From: Chondrilla cf. caribensis
Lineage: Eukaryota; Porifera; Demospongiae; Chondrillida; Chondrillidae
Direction: 5' to 3'
Assembly: GCA_964020155.1 (NCBI GenBank)
Contig: OZ026555.1
Coordinates: forward strand, 332,501 to 347,500
DNA length: 15,000 nucleotides
The notes below the pieces were generated by a model, which saw only the letters and a list, made by a program, of their open reading frames with translations, did no database searches and was not told where the DNA came from. Positions 8,891-15,000 of the stretch are shown piece by piece (position 1 is the first letter of the stretch; every line of letters starts with the position of its first letter). The translations under genes and the position numbers were made by a program.

Positions 8891-9453
8891 AAATGTTGGA
8901 GGAGAGAGGGAGGTTGATAGTTGGATAGGGAGGACATGTGTATGGTGGAGAGTGATGTGTAACACTTCCTTGAATACAGGCAGCTGTATTCCTCAATTGA
9001 CTGCTGCAACACTTCATACTTCAAAGGCAGTATGGTGAAGATGTCCATATATGGCAACATTCTCCGATGCTATGTACCTCTAATAATAATTGGCACAACA
9101 ACAACTATTAAAGCAATCATGCATTATTTCAGAGTATTTTGTACCTGTGTAAATGATGTTACATTGACCTTTGGTCAGTTGAGTGTGCCTTAGAAAGATG
9201 TCTGAACTGAGATTGCCTGTACTGGCACAAGGAAAAAGGCTCGTGATGTAACTGACCACAATGGATGGTTCTGATTTACTTCACCTTTGACTGACTTCTT
9301 CCCTTTGTTTGCTGACACACTTTGCCAGCAATACCTTGAAGTCACCAAACATGCTGATTGGTCGAGTGCCTCTTATCTCATTACTGTGCTATGCAACAGA
9401 TTTGTGTTTAATTGAATGAGTTGCAAGATGTTAATGGACATGTTGTGTGAGAG

Positions 9454-9455
<2 letters not shown>
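8891..9455. other. Unique DNA, no supported gene; possible promoter or upstream region
   Basis: No exon with good borders. A minus-strand frame (MDIFTILPLKYEVLQQSIEE, about 9049-8970) looks protein-like but lacks a convincing donor. ATTGG at 9357-9361 (an inverted CCAAT) lies before the RasGEF gene, but no start site can be fixed. Confidence 0.4.
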
Positions 9456-9659
<204 letters not shown>

Positions 9660-9846
9660 CATACATAATATGCATACGTACATACATACATATGTGACAT
9701 ATGTTCTACAAGCCAATAGCTGTTCAGTCATTGGGACCACACAACCCGGTGCATGTCATGTACTACATGTACATAGTAACACATGTTCCCCACACAACTC
9801 ATGTACGTGTGGCATGATCAACTGATTGTGCTCCAACTTCTGACAG

Positions 9847-9987
9847 AGGTTAAACAGGATATGTTGTCCCTGCATAGAACCCCCTCACATCTCATGTACC
9901 AATTGTGGGCGAAATTGTATGGGTTTGTGGAAGCCATTTTGTTTTATCACTTATCTTCATCACAGCCATATATGGGAATGTTTGCTG
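9847..9987 (+). CDS. Candidate upstream coding exon of the RasGEF gene
   Basis: Preceded by CTTCTGACAG and ending TTTGCTG|GTATTT. The open frame (TEVKQDMLSLHRTPSHLMYQ, then LWAKLYGFVEAILFYHL) has a varied, protein-like composition with amphipathic helix character, unlike the repeat-driven frames nearby. It ends in phase 1. If the next acceptor is CATCAG at 10063-10068, the join 9987-10069 is in frame (GAA = Glu) across an 81-bp intron, the usual size here. If instead the acceptor is TAG at 10056-10058, the frame would break, and the exon would be untranslated or false. The 5' border could also be 9849, and an open frame continues back to an ATG at 9783. Confidence 0.45.
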
Positions 9988-10058
9988 GTATTTACAGCTT
10001 ACTATATAACCACACCTGTTTGTTTATTGATGTGTTTATTCTTTCTATATTTATGTAG

Positions 10059-12228
10059 ATGACATCAGAAGTTGCAACCAATCCTCCTTCGATGTTTGTA
10101 GAGATGGCTAATTCCTTCACACCTTCAGACAGTGAGGGGAGTCCGTTGGATGATCAGAGCCAGCAGCACAAGGACGCTTCTCCTTCTCTCCGTCCCGATA
10201 CGAACCTACCGCTACTAACAGTTGATGTGGTGCACAGAGAGAAGGGATGTGTTGATGACGGTGAGCCAACCAGTGATTACGGGTCTGATCCGGTTAGAGC
10301 CTCGATCATCAGTTCGGACAACCCCGAGGAGGCCATCAATCAACATTTCTTGCCGGTTTTTGAGATGGTGAAGGATCTCCAAACGCGACGAATCTCTCAC
10401 TCGCAAAGCAGCTCTTCCTCCCGTAAGCACAGTCAAGACTCACTTTCGATGTCCTCGAATTGCAGTGATGATCTAGTGGTGGGTGGGAGTGAGAGTGAGA
10501 GTGACAGTGAAGCCGAAAATGAGGATTCACCAGTCAAAGGACAAGTGGGAAGATTTGGAAGTTTTCGTCATTCGTCCGAAAGTCCTGAGGAAATTGCCGA
10601 CCTTCTCACCTCCTGGGCTGGGAAGGACTTCATACCTGCAGCACACGCAGTGTTGGATGCGTGTGCCAGAGACAACCCCGTTGTGCTCTCCCTGCAGTCT
10701 CAGCTTCGACAGCTCAGCAACACGATCACTTCCTTGTGCAATCTCCTGCTCAAGAAGCAAGCTGGACCAGTTCCGCAGTGCTGTTCAGGGAGTTCTGATC
10801 TGACCAGGTCCTTAGAGATTGCCATCCAGAAACCAAGTAGCCAGCTCTCGTTCGTGGTGCGAGTGCTTAGCCCCACGTCCAACTTTCTCGGCCCCATCAT
10901 TGCTGCACTGAGTAAAGGCTTCACCGAGATCCTCTACCAAGAGATTGTCACTGTTCTACAGAAGCTAGCGTGGAAGATCGAGGCCTGTGTGCGATACGAG
11001 AGTCCGCAGTCCACTTTTGAGTGTCACAAAGCCGTCTTCGATGAATCACGGAAGGCCAGTATCACTAGGTTCCTCAGCATGACCCCACCCATTGAGCCAC
11101 GCCTCCGCACAGGAAGTAATACTCGTCACAGCACCTATGATAATATGGTGGAAGAAGAGGTGATCATTCCAAAGGGTTCTCCGAAGAAAAGCGTCAATCG
11201 TGTCATCAGTCTTGACCCTCATGTGACTGAGAGGCGGGAAAGACACACCCACTTCCTTCCGGACCAGCCGACTACGGGTGAAGGTGGAATAAAGGAGGAA
11301 CGAGAACAGCGTGAAAGAAGTGAAAGTGACCCTGAAGTCGTGTACGAGATGGACAAACAGGAGGAAGAGGACTACTTCCGTCCTCAGAGTATGCGAAGGT
11401 GTCAGACAATGACCTTGACCGCCGATGAGCTGGCCCAGTTGGGAATCAAGCAAAAGAGGAATCCCGACAAGCCCATTGAAGGAACGGAAAGTGACTTTCA
11501 AGCCTTCAGATCCTACTCCCAGAGCTTCTTCAGGAAGCCCCAGCAGCATCTCACCAAAGTCCCCAAGAACCTCAAGCATCGTTTGAACAAGAGCATTAAA
11601 AGGAAGGGCAGTTTCGGCTCTCTCATGCAGGTGAAGAGTATTTCCGAGCATCCGCCCGAGGGATTCCCGCAAGCCTCCCATTCCCAGCCACTGGCATCCG
11701 AGCTCCACGTTGCCCCCAAACCTCACCTACCTCTCATGAAGACTGCTTCTTGCGAGTCACTCACTTCAGGGAAATTCAAGCGTTCAGCTTCGCCACAGAA
11801 AGATCAACCCGGACAGACGAAGGAACCCAGCCCAATGCCAGCCTCGAAGTCTCCTCGATCCAGCCACTACTGGTTGATTCCGAGCCGATTCAAGAGGTTG
11901 TCAACCAGCGAGAAGAACATGCTTGGTACGGCAGAAACGGTCAAACTGCCTCGGGAAAGGACCTACTCAAAGTCACTGTTCAACTTATTCAACAGACGTC
12001 ATTCTCAGCATTTTCTGTTGGAGGACAACAACTCCAGTGCCGAGCGCATGCAAGTATCAACACTAAACAGGGAATTGGACCTTCATGAGGAGGTGCTGTC
12101 CCCTGGGATTTTACCCCTATCTGAGTCTCCCCCTGTATCAGGGGGTTCCCCTCCCTTGGTCCCGCTTGTGGTTGTGCAGCCTCCGAATACCACACAGGAG
12201 TCACCTCTACTGAAAGACAACACTAAAG
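10059..12228 (+). CDS. Exon 1: large Ser-rich exon of the RasGEF gene
   Basis: A 2170-bp open exon ending in phase 1 at AAAG|GTGAGG. Residues 1-170 are Ser/Asp/Glu-rich and low complexity, including a SESESDSEAENEDS acidic run near residue 145. Residues about 176-330 look folded and helical: they start PEEIADLLTSW and include many Leu/Val/Ile heptad-like positions and few charged repeats. I do not recognise this segment. Residues about 400-445 are rich in Glu/Arg. Residues about 490-720 carry several basic-Ser sites (for example KRKGSFGSL near 513-522, RRCQTMT, FKRSASP, RFKRLSTS, RRHSQ) of the kind used by basophilic kinases and 14-3-3 proteins. GC content is clearly higher than in the flanking DNA, which supports coding. 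The frame runs on past the donor for 37 more codons (to the stop ending at 12341), but the next exons require splicing at 12228. Confidence 0.85.
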
Positions 12229-12541
12229 GTGAGGGTTACCGGGGTAATGAGTACAATGTATGGTATAATTCGCCACTTCCTTTTATGTATTTCCTGTATG
12301 TTTACTTCCTGTTAACCAACACTTCCTGTTTTCACAGATGAATACATGCAAATTTCAGTTAGCATTGTCAGTCAGTACAAAAAGGTGAAGAAGACAGGAA
12401 GTCTTTCCAGTGAGTTCAAGGTTCAAATATGTAGTAATACTTGTGTAGAAATGTCTATTCTCTCTTGATGGTGTTTAACGTTGTTTACAGGGGACGATCC
12501 AAATGCTTGGTTTGAAATTAACGTAAAAACGAACCTCAAAG

Positions 12542-12598
<57 letters not shown>

Positions 12599-12604
12599 TG
12601 TGTT

Positions 12605-12667
<63 letters not shown>

Positions 12668-14151
12668 GTGTGTGTGTGTGTATACACAGTCAATAACATA
12701 AATATAACCTCTTGCTGATGGTACTTGTATGACATTTGTTCTGCAGTATTCTTCTGATGAGCCTTTTAAGGTTTTCAAGCAAGTTGCCCATGCGCAGGAG
12801 TTGGTCAAGAAGTTGAATGGAGACTTACCGAAGTCCGCTGGTGAGCAAGGGCACTGCATGGTACCTGTGCACCTTGGGTGTGATGTAGGTGTGTGTATCA
12901 CATGACTGTCACATGACTTGCAGGGCTAGATACACCAGGGAAGAAAACATCAACCAAGAAACAAAGAATAAAAGTGAGTTTGGTAGTCAGGGTAAGTCTT
13001 TGAATTGTGGATTACGTAATTGACTGGTCATTTGTTCAGTTGGAGACTTTTTTGAAAGAAGTGTCAAGTTCCAAACACTTGAGAACTCACCCAGCCGTGG
13101 TGGACTTCCTGAAGCCGGATGGAACAGGTAAAGAATGGTGACTTCCTGTGGGTGTGTCTACATTGTACAGTGGGTGTGTCTACATTGTGCAGTGGGTGTG
13201 TCTACATTGAACAGTGGGCGTGTCTACATGGTGCTATGGGTGTGTCTACATTGAACAGTGGGCGTGTCTACATGGTGCTATGGGTGTGTCGGCATGGTGC
13301 AGTGGGTGTGTCTACATGATGCTGTGGGCATGTCTGCATGGTGCTATGGGTGTGTCTACATGGTGCTATGGGTGTGTCTGTGGTGCAGTGGGTGTGTTGG
13401 CATGATGCTGTGGGCATGTCGGCATGGTGCAGTGGGTGTGTCTACATGATGCTGTGGGCATGTCTGCATGGTGCTATGAGTGTGTCTACATGGTGCTATG
13501 GGTGTGTCTGTGGTGCAGTGGGTGTGTTGGCATGGTGCAGTGGGTGTGTCTACACAATCTTGTGGGTGTGTCTGCATGGTGCAATGGGTGTGTCTACATG
13601 ATGCTGTGGGTGTGTCTGCATGGTGCAGCAGGTATGTCTACATTTGTATGCATATACGTACGTACACTGGTGCTCATGTATCTGTTTCTGATTTGTTGTG
13701 TAGGACCTCAACAAGGTGGTGGTACTGAACAGGTTTGTAGTCATGTGATTATCACATGTTGACACATGACTATCATGTGTCATGTACCCACACAGGTCCA
13801 AACAGATTGGGAACTGCTGGCCACCTTCTACTGTCCAGATAAACCCGACAACGTCCCGAACGCTCTTCACGGAGTGGCCGCATATGATTCACTAAATGGT
13901 ATGCTGAACTTTGTGAATGGATATATGTATGTATTTGGATTGAATTTGGATGAATATTTGGTAATTGTGGGTAAATATGGGTGAATCGAATCAATTGATA
14001 TCGTTCTCTCCTGCTAGTTGTAATGGAGACATCGAGTTCTCCTCACAATAGTTTGAGGAGATCCTACAGACGTAGCTTCTCATTGCGTCGCAGAACACTT
14101 CAAACTACAACGGAAATCCTTGAGATGCAAACAAGAATTATACGAGAAGGT

Positions 14152-14213
<62 letters not shown>

Positions 14214-14493
14214 ATATGTGTACATGTGTGTGTGAGAGAGAATGTGTATGCTGCTGCATATACGTACCTATGCCATGTTGGTCATACATATGTGGGTATC
14301 CACCTTTCAGATGGTGAGGATGTCCTCATATATCAGATGGATGGTCAGGAGAACAGAGTTATCGCTGGAACGTTTGACAAACTGGTGAAACAGCTTGCTG
14401 GGGAGGAGAAACCTGGTGTGTACTTTCGTATGTATGTACGTACACAGTATTATACGTATGTGGGTGTGATTGTTTGTGGAAGTATTCATTAGG

Positions 14494-14532
<39 letters not shown>

Positions 14533-15000
14533 TGATGCTCATTCATTCTTCTGTAGACTCCTACTATGTGACTACATTCCTATATGGACTGCGTCATTTT
14601 GCCCGACCCATCGATGTTGCCTCCAAACTAATCAGAAGATATCCTTTCATCATTTGTTGAATTGCCTGTTGTTTTGTGTATTTTTTCATAATTTTGCCAA
14701 AGTTTATGCGATGCACCAAATCCAGCTTTTTTCCTTGACAACGCAGTACATTTCAAATACAGGTGTCTCCGAATGCTACAGAGGACGAACGAAGCTATGC
14801 AGCCAAGTGGAGGGAAATTATCCAACAGAGGTGTGTATCTTGTTAACTCATCAATTGAATTGTGTTATTTTATCAATTATGTTGTTTTGTTTGTTGATTT
14901 TGTGGTTGAGCAGCTGATAGTGCCTGTATGTATGTATGTATGTACATCCACACAGAATCCTTGATGTGTTGTTCCAGTGGATGCAGAGGTGTTGGCCCGA
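10059..15000 (+). CDS. PX-like / RasGEF_N protein, multi-exon gene, 3' partial (Ras-family GEF)
   Basis: Thirteen exons can be joined in one uninterrupted frame: 10059-12228, 12338-12409, 12491-12543, 12747-12840, 12924-12973, 13040-13127, 13704-13732, 13796-13898, 14018-14149, 14311-14415, 14557-14638, 14750-14830, 14956-15000 (continues). All introns are GT-AG except 14639-14749, which is AT-AC. This gives about 1034 codons. Order: Ser-rich disordered region with a helical segment (residues 1-723), PX-like domain (about 724-842), linker with a basic Arg/Ser stretch (843-930), RasGEF_N/REM domain (from about 947 to the window end). In known RasGEFs the REM domain precedes and stabilises a CDC25 domain that loads Ras/Rap/Ral GTPases with GTP; that domain would lie beyond the window. 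ATG 10059 is preceded directly by TAG, which is both an in-frame stop and a possible splice acceptor. The ATG could therefore be the true start after a 5' UTR intron, or the exon may begin at 10069 (see 9847-9987). GEF role is inferred from the REM domain; specificity is unknown. Confidence 0.8.
12229..12337 (+). other. Intron 1 (109 bp) of the RasGEF gene
   Basis: AAAG|GTGAGG donor and CTGTTTTCACAG acceptor. The 5' part stays open in the exon 1 frame, and retention would add a hydrophobic tail (see findings). Confidence 0.8.
12338..13127 (+). CDS. Exons 2-6: divergent PX-like domain
   Basis: Exons 12338-12409, 12491-12543, 12747-12840, 12924-12973 and 13040-13127 join in frame (phases 1, 1, 0, 1, 0, 1). 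The roughly 119 residues follow the PX fold pattern. First come beta strands (MQISVSIVSQYKKVKK, then AWFEINVKTNLKE), then the region equivalent to the R-R-Y-S-D-F motif (EPFKVFKQVAHAQELVKKLN), a short LPKS in place of the usual proline loop, a lysine-rich turn, and the closing helices LETFLKEVSSSKHLRTHP and AVVDFL. PX domains normally bind phosphoinositides. Here the canonical Arg-Arg/Lys-Arg and the aromatic residue are replaced by KQVAHA, so lipid binding may be altered or lost. Assignment is by pattern recognition only and is moderate; a fold search would settle it. Confidence 0.6.
12544..12746 (+). repeat. Intron 3 filled by a (GT)n microsatellite
   Basis: The intron begins GAG|GTGTGTGT: the first GT of the donor is the first unit of the microsatellite (about 12544-12680, interrupted by TTTGTGTGTTTG and GC). 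The acceptor is TTTGTTCTGCAG. It interrupts the PX-like domain in phase 0. Confidence 0.85.
13128..13703 (+). repeat. Intron 6 with a ~22-bp minisatellite
   Basis: The largest intron of the gene (576 bp; donor ACAG|GTAAAG). From about 13138 to 13640 it is an array of about two dozen units like GGTGTGTCTACATGGTGCTAT. The open frames in this array on both strands are repeat artefacts. After the array comes a TACGTACGTACA motif (13656-13667) and a normal pyrimidine-rich acceptor. Confidence 0.85.
13704..13732 (+). CDS. Exon 7: 29-bp microexon
   Basis: A very short exon between TGTTGTGTAG at its left and GTTTGTAG at its right. It enters in phase 1 and leaves in phase 0, which is exactly what the flanking exons require. 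It codes the linker PQQGGGTEQ. Skipping it would break the frame (29 bp is not a multiple of three), so it is probably constitutive. Confidence 0.65.
13733..13795 (+). other. 63-bp intron 7 made of two perfect hairpins
   Basis: CATGTGAT-T-ATCACATG at 13742-13758 and GACACATGA-CTA-TCATGTGTC at 13761-13781 fill the middle of this short intron (donor CAG|GTTTGTAG, acceptor CCCACACAG). Confidence 0.7.
13796..14149 (+). CDS. Exons 8-9: linker between PX-like and RasGEF_N regions
   Basis: Exon 8 (13796-13898, phase 0 to 1) begins VQTDWELLATFYCPDKPDN and looks folded (Trp, Cys, hydrophobic pattern), but I do not recognise it. Exon 9 (14018-14149, phase 1 to 1) codes a basic Ser/Arg run (SLRRSYRRSFSLRRRT), which could be a phosphorylation or membrane-charge element, followed by a predicted helix (TEILEMQTRIIRE). 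Acceptors CACACAG|GTC and CTGCTAG|TT and donors AATG|GTATGC and GAAG|GTGTGT fit the frame on both sides. Confidence 0.75.
14150..14310 (+). repeat. Intron 9 with (GT)n starting at the donor
   Basis: The donor GAAG|GTGTGTATG runs straight into a (GT)n array to about 14212, then TGTACATGTGTGTG and an AG-rich patch. The acceptor is CCACCTTTCAG. Confidence 0.8.
14311..15000 (+). CDS. Exons 10-13: RasGEF N-terminal (REM) domain, cut by the window edge
   Basis: Exons 14311-14415, 14557-14638, 14750-14830 and 14956-15000. The peptide has the hallmarks of RasGEF_N: an opening strand-helix (IAGTFDKLVKQLAGEEKP), the conserved block YYVTTFLYGLRHFARPIDVA followed by SKLIRRF, then a charged loop and helix (AAKWREIIQQR), and the ILDVLFQWMQRCWP helix typical of the R-hLxhLxxWhxxxP part. 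The conserved Lys-Leu-Ile-x-Arg-Phe sequence is rebuilt only if the 14639-14749 intron is removed as AT-AC. REM domains pack against the CDC25 catalytic domain in SOS, RasGRP, RalGDS and Rap GEFs; the catalytic part must lie to the right of this window. Confidence 0.88.
14416..14556 (+). repeat. Intron 10 with (GT)n
   Basis: GTGTGT donor after CCTG, a TATGTACGTACAC motif at 14431-14443, and (GT)n at 14494-14531 placed 25 bp before the acceptor TTCTTCTGTAG. Confidence 0.8.
14639..14749 (+). other. U12-type AT-AC intron (111 bp) inside the REM domain
   Basis: The 5' splice site reads AG|ATATCCTTTC, matching the U12 AT-AC donor consensus ATATCCTTT at every base. The branch site TTCCTTGAC at 14731-14739 matches TTCCTTRAC exactly. 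The AC acceptor at 14748-14749 puts the branch A (14738) 12 nt before the next exon, within the tight window used by the minor spliceosome. No GT occurs at or just after the end of the coding block that would give a normal donor in frame. Joining 14638 to 14750 keeps phase 2 and restores the expected LIRRF sequence. Confidence 0.92.

Noticed and set aside
8574..9060. Open frames of 128-151 codons on both strands
   Set aside because: They come from the purine-rich minisatellite (Ser/Pro/Leu or Glu/Gly/Arg low complexity). Only the short unique end (MDIFTILPLKYEVLQQ on the minus strand) looks protein-like, and no good donor follows it.
14750..14830. Alternative acceptors AG at 14746 or 14762 for the AT-AC intron
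   Set aside because: 14762 breaks the frame with the following exon; 14746 keeps the frame but inserts an extra residue and destroys the conserved Arg-Phe, and the AC site has the better branch distance.

Overview
The window looks like nuclear DNA of an animal. Coding sequence is split by short introns (commonly 81-83 bp) with GT...AG borders, and the encoded protein has animal-type signalling domains. The intergenic DNA is loaded with (GT)n/(CA)n microsatellites, TACGTACGTA-type motifs and several minisatellites. The small introns and repeat style remind me of a demosponge (Amphimedon-like), but that is a guess: nothing here fixes the species. One intron is a textbook U12-type AT-AC intron, so the organism must keep the minor spliceosome.

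Layout. Positions 1-1150 are mostly non-coding, with a 31-bp palindrome at the left edge and a three-copy 61-64 bp repeat at 961-1132. Between about 1156 and 2743 there is support for the 3' end of a plus-strand gene I do not recognise. Its last two exons (2487-2571 and 2655-2743, joined in frame across an 83-bp intron and ending in a stop) are reasonably convincing. An exon at 1510-1596 is plausible and one near 1156-1218 is weak. A 17-bp minisatellite (about 1628-2336) fills the preceding intron. From 2744 to about 9846 I see no convincing gene. This stretch holds (CA)n/(GT)n arrays, a four-copy ~66-bp repeat (4555-4818), a twelve-copy 40-bp satellite with a 120-bp higher-order period (5611-6088), a 36-bp repeat (7013-7110), pyrimidine and purine tracts (8263-8364, 8613-8890) and a GT-GA-GT array (9456-9658).

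The right third is one plus-strand gene that runs off the window. I could trace at least 13 exons from 10059 (possibly from about 9847) to 15000, all joining in one frame of about 1034 codons. It starts with a 2.17-kb exon coding a long Ser-rich, low-complexity region with one folded-looking helical segment. Five small exons then code a divergent PX-like domain, followed by a basic linker, and the last exons code the start of a RasGEF N-terminal (REM) domain. The CDC25-type catalytic domain should lie just beyond the right edge. The product is therefore most likely a Ras-family guanine nucleotide exchange factor, probably recruited to membranes through the PX-like domain. I know of no standard animal RasGEF with this order of domains.

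The introns of this gene carry (GT)n arrays, two of them starting exactly at the 5' splice site, and a 22-bp minisatellite. The REM domain is interrupted by the AT-AC intron at 14639-14749.
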